Source: Chalara sp. BL73 (taxonomy: Eukaryota > Ascomycota > Leotiomycetes > Helotiales). From it: a DNA stretch of 64,000 nt. The notes beneath the pieces were generated by a model. The model was given only the letters and a program-made list of their open reading frames with translations. It was not told the origin of the DNA and made no database searches. Position 1 is the stretch's first letter. The number at the start of each line of letters is the position of its first letter. Where the stretch lies: positions 62,001-126,000 of the forward strand of contig CAKJVC010000128.1 in the NCBI GenBank assembly GCA_918026815.1, written 5' to 3'. The position numbers were made by a program, and so were the translations under genes. Below are positions 47,824 to 58,278 of the stretch, piece by piece.

Positions 47824-50819
47824 CTAACTAAGCAATCCGCTGGGACATTTAGTCTCCTCGGTTTCCGTTTCTACACGAACCTCTTCAACCATCTCCACAT
47901 GCTCCAGCCCACCTTTTATGATCACCACGTCGTCGTTCCGCGCAAACAATACGTTGCGCTTGAGAATTGCGCATATCACATCCCATGTCCCGGAGAGCCA
48001 ATCGTACGGCACGAAGAAATGTCGGACGTACGATACGGAGCCGGTGCCCGGGTCCTCGAGATCGGCAGAGCAGACCCAGGAGTACGTGTCGAGGAAGATG
48101 AGCTTTCCGGTCTCGCGAAAGCCGATGACATGGGCAACGCAGCTAGTGAGTGAGACGAGAAGCGGGCTTGTGATTACTGGATCCGCACTCTCATCTTTGA
48201 TTGGGGTTATACTTGCTCCTTTCTTGGTTGTGGATGTTGGAGTAACATCCTTTGTTGTTGAAGGGTGTGTGAGACTGAAAGACGTTGCGTCGAGGAGGTG
48301 TAAGGCGCGTGTATGAGCTGAGCCATCAAGCTCCGAGAGCTCGAGGAGAATACGCTGCTTGTGTTTAGATGTGAACAAGGTGACAGTTCTCAACTGCAAC
48401 CCCTTCGTGTCGATACTAAGGCGTAAATATATAACTTCTGACCAATCGCTCCAAGTATAGGTTCGAGCCGCTGAGCCATCAATGCAGATTATGTGGAGTG
48501 GTGACTGCGGGTGCTGGATCCACTTGCGAATCTCAGGTGCTTTTGGGTACGTTCGGACGTTTTGTTGGTTGCCATCGATGCTCCAGAGGTGATCTGATTC
48601 CCGGGTCGTCAAGATGAATTTGCCAGCCGTCTCATTCAACAGGACCTGAATGATAGACCTCCCACAGTCCAGGCGAGACTGGGACCGCACCTTCTCAGCT
48701 ACCCACCCACCTTGCTGCGTCTTGTTTAGTTTCCATGTAAGTATCCCATTCGACGCATCGACGCATCGATGCTCATGATGAGATCGGATTTTGGCCACCA
48801 TGTGAGGATACAAACAAGGGATTTGTGGCGGTAGAGCGTCTGCAGCTGAGTTCCTGTCTTCAGGTCGTACACTGGGACCGACCCGTCCTCCTTGCCACAA
48901 AACGCGACTTCTTCCGTTGGATGCAAGATCATGGCGCTGATCTTGACCTTGGTTTCTTGCGCAACTGCTTCAACTACGGATGTCGATGTCATTTCGCTGC
49001 TATCGTCCCCAACCAGGTCCCGTAGCAATACCGCGGGCTCCCAGATGTTGCATTGCGACCCTCTGATGTCTGCAAAGTGGAGGTTGTCTCTGCTGAAAAC
49101 TATATGCTTGATATAGAAGTTCGAAGACTTGACGCGGTAGAGCAATCTCAAGGTGCCAAACTCGTAGATCTGGATGGTGCCGAATCCCGCACCTCCTGCA
49201 AGCAGGCGACCGTCTGGGCTAGCTGCAAGCGTGTGGCAATTTGCGTGGAGGCTCTCTAGCTCCTGGTCCGCGAGCGGGTCAAGGAGCACCAGCTCACCAT
49301 CGAGGTAAGATACAGCGAGGAGGTTACAGTTTATGTTGGGCTTGAAGACGAGGGCAGAGACTACATACGTAGTTGTTTCGCCATTGAGTAGTTTCTTGCC
49401 ACAGGTACCGTAATACATATCTGCCTCCAAATCCCAAAGGGTTACCGGTTGTCCACTGTAGGCGACGGCCAATATTTTGTAGTCGGCGGAAAGCGATATA
49501 GCACGGGGTGGTCGGCGCAACGGTGTGTTTAGGTGTTCCGCAGAATCGTTCCACGGTCTGTCCGGTAGTTGGACCCCGTCATTGTCCAGGTCCCAAGATG
49601 CCAAGTAGTTCCTCTCAGATGCGACGACGAGCAGGTTCTTGTCAAATGCCAAATATATAGACCGCTGTGGGGCCTTGAAGCAGTGGATTATCTGTCCACA
49701 GCGAATGTCCCAGATGTTTATGGTCTTTGCTCCACAAGACGCTAACAGATCCGACTTGCTTTTGAGATGCAAGAATTTGACAGCTTCGCCGTGGTTGATG
49801 ACCTTATATTCCTGGAAGGGTGTAGCATGATACAGCGCGACGGTCCCGGTCGTTAAACCGACCGCAAAGAATTCTTCTCCATGGCAAACGGCGCTTGTCT
49901 GACCCTGGGGGAAATTGATACAAGCTAATCGGTCATCCCACTGCGTATTTGAAAGTCCCGCCACAGAGAGTCTCCGCCTAGATTTTGCGATATTATGCGC
50001 CGTAGATTCCATAGGACAGAACGGCAGGATAAGAGAATAGATTGCGGTAGGTGAAATTATGAGGGCATCGCCAAACTTCGCCACAATGCGGATGAGATCC
50101 GTCGTCCAACCTCTTATGTTCTGTATTTGTTTGCCCAGGGGGGACCGTTCTGCAGCGCGTGCATTGAGGTATATCCGAATATTCTTCGCGGTGCGGATCA
50201 AAGGGATGAGATTTTGTGATCGTGCGATGATCTCAATCCACGATAACACGTTCGATTCCAGAAACCGATCCACAAGGAGGAAAAGGTCGTTTGGCAGGGG
50301 ATCGGCTTTGCTGAGATGATATGAGAATGCCTCACAGGCATACAGTGAAAACGCCGCTCTTTTCCGCGCACTGGTCAAGGCGGAAACAAGTCTACCGCTT
50401 CGAGGGGGATTCATTTCCTCCCCTGTGAGGTATATAAGACATGTTCTTGCAATCCGAGTATGGGCATCTATCTTGTTGATGGCCAGCTCAGATTCCAACG
50501 CTTCATTCAGCAGGAATTCTCTAGCGGTCTCGTGTACCATCTGAACCTTGCCAAACTTATCAACAGTCACTAGCTGGCCACACAGTGCTACGATAGCCTC
50601 TTTGGATTTGGAGAGAATGCCTTTGACTTCCAGCTTCAAGGCTCCATCGAGTTCATCCGTTGTAAGTGGTCTTGTTGCACAAGTAGCCCAGGTTAAAATG
50701 GAATTGGTGACTTTCTTCCCACGTGTAGCTTGCGCCATCAATTCCAATGTCCTTTGATATAGCGGCTCCATACCGCGGGGAACATCTTCGAGCACAACCA
50801 ATTTGATTACACGACGCAC
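47824..50819 (-). pseudogene. NACHT-WD40-type gene, 5'-truncated and frameshifted
   Basis: Two overlapping minus-strand frames (50819-48726, then 48900-47824) together read as the C-terminal ~1,050 residues of a fungal NACHT-WD40 protein. It opens mid-domain with LEDVPRGMEPLYQRTLELMA and VQMVHETAREFLL, the helical stretch that normally follows a NACHT NTPase. WD-type blades follow (INIWDIRCGQII, LAVAYSGQPVTLWDLEAD, LLAGGAGFGTIQIYEFG, VAFCGKEDGSVPVYDL). The P-loop NACHT part is absent upstream. At 48751-48766 an 8-bp unit is doubled (cgacgcat twice on the plus strand), shifting the frame; with one copy, SIDASNGILTWKLN would continue smoothly into the second frame. Such proteins are NLR-like candidates in fungal allorecognition. 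The nearby HET fragment fits that setting. Confidence 0.82.
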
Positions 50820-51421
50820 TCAATCCCAATAGCTAAGATGAAAAGCGGGATCGAGGTATCGTGAAGATCCAACAAATCAAAGCCGAAGGGAAGATACCGT
50901 TGTCTGTTCATGACTAGGTGACTGACAGCAGTGCAGGACCACCGTAGTGCACTGCTACACGATTGTGCAGCCCTGTGTCACCCGAACACCTGAGAGCACT
51001 GCAGACAGATATCCCTGCTGGACAATCCATCGTCGGTGGCAGGGCGCCGATGATCTCAGGCTTGCAGTTCGATCCGTATTGAATTGAGAGGAGAATACCC
51101 CGTAATATTCAAGAAGGCAGTCAGCCCACACAACTCCACTTCACGAACTTCCTCGCCTTCTTGGGTTCCAAACCTTTAGTATCTCCGGGGTCCCATCTGT
51201 TGAAACCTAACAATCGAGAGACAAGTCTCTTTTTCGCGGTTCTTCGAGGAAGAGAAAAGGTCTTTTGCTTGGCTTCAAGTAGGTGTTCTCCCCCTGTTCT
51301 CAAGAGTGCCAATTCTCCTCCGTTTGCCAGCCTAACACGATGCCAGGGACTGTACTTGCAACCATCCTCTGCCAACAAACTATAAGTTCACACCCCTTTT
51401 CAAGCAGCCTTAGCATCTATA
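50820..51421. other. Intergenic
   Basis: No coding feature continues the NACHT-WD40 homology upstream of 50819; an in-frame TGA lies directly before it. The last part is the promoter of the deaminase gene. Confidence 0.45.
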
Positions 51422-51970
51422 ATGGCCGCCGAACAATCCCACCCGACCATCGCAGCGGCCGATCATAGGGCATACATGGAATATGCCCTCAGGCTGGCCC
51501 CACAATCCCCTCCCGGACCCACCAATTTCTGTGTGGGGGCAGTCCTCATCGATGCCGATAAGAACGAAATCTTGTCCACCGGGTACTCGCTGGAACTACC
51601 TGACGACGAACCGACGGACCCAGGGACGACACACGCAGAGGGGTGCTGCCTCAGAAAGTTGGCGCGAAAACACAACCTTCCGGAGGAGCGGCTATGCGAG
51701 GTCCTACCGATAAATACCGTCATATATACGACCACGGAGCCGTGCAACAAGAGGTTGAGCGGAAAGAGACCTTGTGTAGATAGGATAGTGAGACTCAAGG
51801 ATTGCATCAAAGTTGTGTATTGTGGGGTCAAGGAGCCGGAGGACTTCATTAAACAGGGGGTGCTGGTGATAGGAAGGAAGAGACTGGCAGAGGCAGGCGT
51901 AGAGGTTACGTTTATAGAGGGGATGGAGGATGCTATTTTGGCAGTCGCTAAATCAGGGCATGTAAAATGA
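51422..51970 (+). CDS. Cytidine-deaminase-fold zinc deaminase (DRAP-deaminase-like)
   Basis: One uninterrupted ORF of 182 aa. The deaminase zinc site is intact: His71-Ala-Glu73 (TTHAEGCC) and two Cys in TEPCNKRLSGKRPC (Cys108 and Cys118, with a wider spacing than the usual PCxxC). Upstream, FCVGAVLID is the substrate-proximal strand of the CDA fold. The overall form resembles the deaminase of riboflavin biosynthesis or the C-terminal deaminase part of yeast Rib2 rather than a nucleoside cytidine deaminase. Fungal genomes carry both, so the exact substrate is uncertain. The ORF starts right after a pyrimidine-rich leader. Confidence 0.8.
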   Translation: MAAEQSHPTIAAADHRAYMEYALRLAPQSPPGPTNFCVGAVLIDADKNEILSTGYSLELPDDEPTDPGTTHAEGCCLRKLARKHNLPEERLCEVLPINTVIYTTTEPCNKRLSGKRPCVDRIVRLKDCIKVVYCGVKEPEDFIKQGVLVIGRKRLAEAGVEVTFIEGMEDAILAVAKSGHVK

Positions 51971-52123
51971 TGGGCTGCTCTTTGGTAGTTCTCCGATATT
52001 CCATTGGTCACGGTACTTTGGATCTCATAGTGAAAGCAAATTCAAGTTGTCGCAAGTATCTAAATGTGTCTAGATGTGTCCCTGTTGCCGGAGGTGCGCA
52101 TAAGCCCTAACCCGCTATGAAGG

Positions 52124-52410
52124 CGAGTGATACACGTCCTCCCCCCTTTACTATACGTCCTCCCCCTTCCCTGTCTTTCGTCAACTTCCAACTTCAACTT
52201 TTTGTTAAGATATATACTAATATGGGTAGTCAGGCATCCCCCAAACCTCTCGAAACCAACGTTAACCCTAACCCCTAACCCTAGCCATTGACTTTATTTA
52301 CTTAACAGTTGAAATTGTGCCTTGATTAAGAAAGGATCATAGGATACTTTGCAAAATCACGAGAAAACCGGAGAAAACGACAAAAGGGGGGGGAGGACGT
52401 GTATCACTTG
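52124..52410. mobile_element. 287-bp MITE-like element with terminal inverted repeats
   Basis: The left end CGAGTGATACACGTCC plus a C-run is matched by the inverted right end CAAGTGATACACGTCC plus a C-run, giving near-identical ~23-bp TIRs with one mismatch. The 9-bp ccgctatga occurs at 52112-52120 and 52411-52419, directly flanking, and can be extended to ccgctatga(a)gg with one indel. A target duplication of 9-11 bp would fit a Mutator-like (MULE) transposase. The element has no ORF and is too short to be autonomous. Its interior carries a telomere-like tract. Confidence 0.72.
52263..52284. repeat. Interstitial telomere-like repeats
   Basis: Three near-perfect CCCTAA units in a row (one with an extra C), matching the TTAGGG telomere repeat of filamentous ascomycetes. 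They lie inside the MITE, so they may have moved with it rather than mark an old chromosome end. Confidence 0.75.
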
Positions 52411-52606
52411 CCGCTATGAGGACAGTACGTTATGGCGCCAGCCGATAGGCGTTACACAACGAGCTTAGTAGAGAGATCGCTAAAGTAAGGGTGCCACGGA
52501 GCACCACATGTAACCTTCCCTCAACTACCAACACTCGTGAACATTCTCTCCAAAGCCTACCTCTCAACGTCTCAACGGTACATACACATCACGGCGCCTC
52601 GCAGTA

Positions 52607-53822
52607 ATGAACTACGACGGTGCTGAGGACTTGGAACTTGGGGGAAGCAATACCAAAGTCGATCCAAGTGTCCTCGCTGGTTGGTTGAGATCCCCGCCGC
52701 GCAAATACTCCCAAGCCTAACCAACGCACCAGAACTACCAGAAGGCTGTCGAGTGGTATCCACCGAATGCCACGGTGTTAGTTTCTGGGCTAATGCTGGT
52801 CGAATTGACGTTGAATTGGCTGATGGGACACCGAAGGTCTTCTTCGTAAAAGTACTCTCAAAAGAGGTGGGCAAGAATATGGTGCACGGAGAATTCGAGT
52901 CCATGAAAGCCATCCACTCGCTCTTGCCAGACTTCGCACCGAAGCCGATTGCTTGGGGAACATACCAGACCATACCGGACACTTATTTCTTCCTATGCGA
53001 GTTCCGAAACATGATAGATGACATGCCCGACCCACACAAGTTCACCGTGCGCTTGGCAAAGTTGCACCAGAACAGCTCCTCTCCGACCGGCAAATTTGGC
53101 TTTCATATGACTACCTACAGTGGCAACTTACCCCAGATGACCGAGTGGGAGGAGAGCTGGGAAACCTTCTTCGCGAAGAGCATGAGGCGGGCTCTCACAC
53201 TCGAACTCCAAGCAAAGGGACACATTCCCGAGTTCGATGTCTTGGTCCCAATACTCTTTGACAAGGTCATTCCGCGTCTTCTTCGCCCACTTGAGAGCGA
53301 GGGCCGATCGGTCAAACCATCTCTTGTACATGGAGATCTGTGGTACGCAAACTCCGGCGTTGATGTGGATGCCGACGCGCCTTTGATCTTCGACGCCTGT
53401 TGCTTCTACGCTCATAATGAGTGTAAGTTACTCTGTCACGCAACCCTGGAAAATATCACAGCTGATATACATCCTCTTCTTTAAGATGAGTTTGGTCAGT
53501 GGCGTCCAGTCTGTAATAGATTTGGGGCTGAATACTTGGATGCATACCATTCCTATGTTCAAATTTCCCCACCTGAAGAGGATTACGATGGCCGTCTCGA
53601 TCTCTACAAACTGTGAGTCTGCGACTCTCCCCCTTTCCTGAACCAACTAATATTAGGACAGAAGGTTTAACACACATGTATCCGCCCTGTTTAGGGAAAG
53701 CCGGACACTCAGAGAGCAGTATAGACCCCTTTGCTTACTATTTTTAAGTGTTATTGCACATGCTAATATATCGCCATAGAATGCTCGGTGATCTGAGGGA
53801 CTTGGTTAAGAGATACGGCTGA
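52607..53822 (+). CDS. Fructosamine-3-kinase-family protein
   Basis: Exons 52607-52679, 52733-53422, 53486-53612, 53662-53718 and 53780-53822 give 329 aa with consistent phases. The family phosphorylates sugar-derived amines on glycated proteins or ketosamines; it has a protein-kinase-like fold. Seen here: VDPSVLAELPEGC at the start, SFWANAGRIDV and a VKVL strand (Lys64), the catalytic loop VHGDLWYANSG (His224, Asp226, Asn231), and FDACCFYAHNEYEFG, where the conserved DPA segment reads DAC with its Asp (245) intact. The final helix QMLGDLRDLVKRYG closes the protein. The first intron (53 bp) has a weak GTTGGT donor, but it removes a frame break and joins the conserved DPSVLA and ELPEGC. The last exons are short, 57 and 43 bases. 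Confidence 0.87.
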
Positions 53823-55112
53823 TTAAGGAACATAGCTACCTATGCCTGTTGATCGTACACTGAGCAGGAGCACATTTTTTTCCCTCGAAGTGGCAGGTCG
53901 CCTTCGTGTTCGGGTAGAGCCGTTTTGTGGGGGATAGAGGTATTTTAGTAAGGTCGCGCCTTAGAAGCTGGACGTGTTCGCAAATAATAAGTTTATCTGG
54001 TTCATGGAAGGGAGAGAAGTAACGTGACTGAGTAACCTGAGTAGAGGGTGAGGCGAGGGTGAGTAGCGCTTGAGTAGAGCGGCGATGGTGACTAACCGCG
54101 TGGAAAGGAAGGGAGGCTGAGAACCGATAAGATTACTGATATAATCCACGCCGAAACTGGACCTCACTAAAGTCCACCTCTATCCTGGACTTAAGTAGTC
54201 GCTGCCCTAACCTGGGCTAAGCCCTAAATTCTGGCTCCCTTGACCCTCTCGTAAATCGGCTGCAGTTTCCATGTTTATTTATATATAGAATTTTGCAGAC
54301 CTTATTGCCTGTACTATCGCTACCTCTTTAAACCTATCAAGATGTCGTGATAATACCTATTCTCGCTCCCCTGTCACCCTTATCAAGGCTCTTTGCCGAG
54401 CTGATTTCGGTCCCCTGGTGGTTAACTAGAACATGTCTTGATATTGATTATGTAATACGATAACTCAGTCTTACCGTCCTCCCCCATCCTCTATTTCTTT
54501 TCATCATTCTCCATATAAGTAATCCCGCTACGATCGCTATTCCGCTCGCAGCTCTCTACTTCCGGTTCTTACTTTACTATTAACATGGACTCTTTGATGT
54601 TAGAACACGATGAACTTGAGGATATTTACGACGATCCTTACCCCATATATAATATGCTATACTCTATATATAGAGGAATTTTATCTCTTGCTAAAGATAA
54701 GGAGAATTGACAATAGATAGATTTTTTTTTTTTACACCTTGAAGGGCCTTATGGACTCTGCTCGCGATAGGTATCACTTCTGCGGCCTGCTGTTCTGCGA
54801 ACTAAAGTCAAATTATGTACGGGATTATCCAAACGAGCGAGCACAATTCTTCAGTAGCGGAATGTAGGTTCTATAAAGGAGAATGTAGAAGAACACTCGC
54901 GATGTTCCCTTATTTATAGTAAACCGCTGCCGACTCCCTCGAATGTTCGAAGCGTAGATCCGAAAGTCAGAATGAAGCAGGATATGAAAAGGCTTCGAAT
55001 AGATTACTTTTAATAAATATCCAAAAGTAGGGAGGAAAGCTTTGGAAGTCTGAAGTAAGACCCTAAACCGATTAAAGACGCTATGGGAATGCTATAAGTA
55101 GACTGCGCAGAA
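53823..55112. mobile_element. Retroelement-like remnant
   Basis: No full gene. A block at ~54330-54420 resembles one at ~46985-47070. A 41-codon ORF (54585-54710, starting MDSLMLEHDELEDIYDD) follows it at gag-like distance. A CGTCCTCCCCCATCC-like tract near 54475 recalls the MITE end. A poly-T run lies at 54722-54733. I read this as fragments of one or more transposons next to the AT-rich block. Confidence 0.4.
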
Positions 55113-55158
55113 ACCCACGGGGCGGGCCGGGGCCCCCGACCCATGGGACCCCGTGGGT
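55113..55158. repeat. GC-rich palindrome at the border of the AT-rich block
   Basis: The 10-bp arms acccacgggg and ccccgtgggt pair perfectly around a 26-bp G+C-dense spacer. More CCCGACCC/GGGTCGGG motifs continue to ~55225. Immediately after, composition falls to roughly three-quarters A+T. Confidence 0.75.
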
Positions 55159-55445
55159 CGGGTCTTCGAGGCTCGCTTCCCCCGTAGGGTGGGTTGTGTA
55201 TTTTAACCCCGACCCGCGGGACTTTAATAAAGCCTCGATAAAATTAACTAAATATAAAAACTACAGTTAAACTTTTTTACAAAAATGTAAAACGGACTGG
55301 CGGAATTTTAAAAATATACAAAGTATTTTAGTATCGAAATAATTCTTTTTAGTTTTAGTATTGATTTTTTTATGTATATACAAGTTAAATAAAGCTATTT
55401 TGTATATTTGTTTTTATAAAAATACTTAAAATGCAAAGTAGTTAA

Positions 55446-55493
55446 TTAGTATAAAAATTAGTATAAAAATTAGTATAAAAATTAGTATAAAAA
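55446..55493. repeat. 12-bp tandem repeat, about four copies
   Basis: The unit ttagtataaaaa repeats about four times. Single or double copies appear again near 56270 and 58990, on both sides of the pogo element. Confidence 0.85.
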
Positions 55494-56428
55494 TTAAACT
55501 TTAAATATTAAATTTAAATATATTGTAATAAAGTAAAAAAAATTGTAAATTATAATAATATAACACTAATATTTTAAAACTAATTTTTTTTTTGTTTTTT
55601 TAATTTGTAAATGTTTATTAAAGTATTCGGCACAATATTACTAATATTAAAAGTCGAAAATCGAAATAACTTTTAACTATTATTACTAAATAGTTTTTAG
55701 TTCGTTGTTTTAATTAACAGTTTACAGCGATTTTTAAATGTATTTTAAAACTAAATAATCGAAAGTAGTTAATTTTAATAAATTAATTAATATAAAAATT
55801 TAAAAATTTTATAATTTTAACGTTTTTAAACACGACAAGTTCGAACTTTTTCGTTTTTTTTTAGTTTTTTATTACTAATATAGTAATAATTTTCTTAAAA
55901 ATCAATTTAATTAAATTAAACTTTAAAATTATTTTTTTACGTTTTAATTTTTGTTTTTATATTTTTAAGTGTTATATTTTAAATATTAATAGTTAAAAAT
56001 AATAAATTTTAAAATTTACGTATTTGTAAATATTTAACAAGCGAATAATAAACTAAAAAAAGCGACCGAATAATTGTCGGTTAAAGTTAACTACAACGAT
56101 ATTCGTATATATTACGTACAAAACTAAAAATACGTTTTATTTTAATACCGGCTATCGAAATACAAAATAAGTTTTTAGTTATTACTAATAAACTAAAAAA
56201 CTGTATTTTAAGCGATTTTTAAACAAGTAACAGTAATCGATTATTAAGCTTTAAAAAAAAAACACAAAAATTAGTATAAAAATTAATATAAAAAGTAAAA
56301 TTGTAAATATATTTATAATTAGCTATTTATTAATTTCAAAAAAAAAAAAAGTTATTATTTTTGCAATAAAAGTTTTAAATATTTCGAATAAAACGCTTGC
56401 GACTTAATACTAATACTAAAAAGTTGTA

Positions 56429-58278
56429 ACGTAGTTCACAAGCGAATGTTACACACAAGCGAATGATCCAAATTTTCTTGGCATCGTACAAAACCATTAA
56501 ATATTTCAACAATTAATTGATTAAATTATTATAACTCTTCAGCATTTGAATCATAAGATGTATCTACAACATTTGGGCAAGTTCGTACGTTGTGACCAGA
56601 TTGTCCGCAATATCTACAGCATCGTTTTGACGGCCCGGTTTGCTTTGTACGACTTCTCTCCTCTCGCAAATCAGCTTGTAATTGTATATTAGCCTTTTTT
56701 TGAGCTTCTGAGTCTTAGACATCTTTAACAGTAAGTGCTTCTCTTTCTTGTATTCGACGTTTTGTCGTACAACGACGTCGACTAAGTAAGTTATTTGCTT
56801 TGCAAAGTCCAACAATTTCTTTTCGCAACAACGTTAATTCGTGCGCTGTACTTGTTGCACCTTTAATTACCTGATCAAAACTTTGTAGAATTGTAGTTAG
56901 TAAACTATTTTGATGTCGTACGATCCGGTTTTTAAAATATGTTGATTGAAATTGCATTTCAAATACATTGCGAAGAGTTTTAGGTTTCCAAGAAGCAAAT
57001 AGAGTTGGCGAAAGTGTTAGCGTACGAAGTCGAATATCAAGCTGTGAAATCACATAATCAAGATTGTACGGTACAAGTTTTGTAGCTTGAAATCCTGCTC
57101 GAATGTTTGATTTAATTATTGTTGCATAAAACGCTGTATAGAAAGCAAAAAAAAAGTCTTTTTTAGAAATGTACGTAATATATACGCGTATCAACTTTTT
57201 AATTTTAGCACTGTACGATCGTTTTAATAGACTAAAACACTTAACGTCAAACGGCTGAAACTTATAAAACGAATGTGCTAGCATGCAAAAAGTAATAATG
57301 TTCCAGTCTTTGCAATATTTTTCAAACTCGTACGAATAGTGACTTTCGTGTTCGTTAAAAATTAAAAGACAATATACACTTTTCGTACGATTTTTTGTAT
57401 GTTAATTAAAATAATTAATTTAATTTACTTTTTGTTTATTTGTTGTCTAGCCGTTTAACGTTACTGCAACAACTCAATTTGCCGGCATAAGTGTGTTTTC
57501 GTACTAAGAAAAAAAATGATTTTTCCTCGCAACAATAATATATAGCGGTACTGCATACCCGGACGATTTAATTCTTTGAATAACTGTAATTTATTTTCTA
57601 TTTCTTTGCTGTATCGTACGAGGTCTGCTAACTCGCTCAGCTTTTGTAACAACTATTTCGGACGATATTTGGCCTATTAAAAATCCCGTCTCGTCAAAGT
57701 TGTATATGTCTTTCTTTTGAATCGTATACTTGTTGATTGTATTTTGTACAAGCCGAAACTACGCGTAATACACGTCGGGATTTTCGCATTTGACTCGTTA
57801 ATAGTCGATTTTACGTGTAAAACGCGTAAAGAGTTGTAGTTGTCGTTGTACGAAGTTCGAAGTCCAGTTTTTTCCGACGCGTTTGCTGTCGCGTTTAGCG
57901 AGTAGTCGATTCGCTATATCTTCAACAGCACTGCGCCGAGAAAGAAATCCTCGCGAATCTAAATCAAGAATATGTCGTACGATAGTTTCCTTTTCTAGTT
58001 TTGTAAGTTTTTAAGAATTTGAAATCGTATTAAATCTTGCAAGCATTCTTTGAACTCGACGAAATAATGTAAGTTTTGGAACTTTATAAATTCGTGCAAT
58101 TTTTGCAACATTAGACTGAAGGTTTTGTTGTACGATTTGAACAGCTAAAAGCATGTCAGATTTATTCTATGTACAAGTCATTTGTAATTTTGTAATAATT
58201 GATATGTTTATGATGTTGTACAATGCCAAGAAAATTTAGATCATTCGCTTGTGTGTAACATTCGCTTGTGAACTACGT
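56429..58278 (-). mobile_element. Complete but inactivated pogo/Fot1-type DNA transposon (1,850 bp)
   Basis: TIRs of 63 bp begin ACGTAGTTCACAAGCG at both ends with only two mismatches, both C/T. TA dinucleotides flank each end (56427-56428, 58279-58280), the target duplication of the Tc1/mariner superfamily. The transposase lies on the minus strand: the HTH end WTSNFVQRQLQL (~57870), then KCENPD and KKDIYNFDETGFLIGQIS with the first catalytic Asp (~57690), and further down FQPFDVKCFSLLKRSYS, LVPYNLDYV and RTLTLSPTLF (57284-56715). It closes with a CCHC zinc knuckle CRYCGQSGHNVRTC near 56600. The ORF is broken by stops (TAA where CAA is expected, TAG where TGG is expected) and other lesions. 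The TIR itself holds a direct repeat acaagcgaatg-like pair, a likely transposase-binding feature. Confidence 0.88.

Larger units (their letters stand above)
51971..52606. other. Intergenic, occupied in part by a MITE
   Basis: Outside the element listed separately there is no feature in this interval. The kinase-family gene begins at 52607. Confidence 0.5.

Noticed and set aside
51463..52011. 182-codon minus-strand ORF
   Set aside because: Antisense shadow of the deaminase gene.
55446..55493. CRISPR-like array
   Set aside because: The units are 12-bp direct tandem copies without spacers, in an AT-rich fungal block; a simple repeat.
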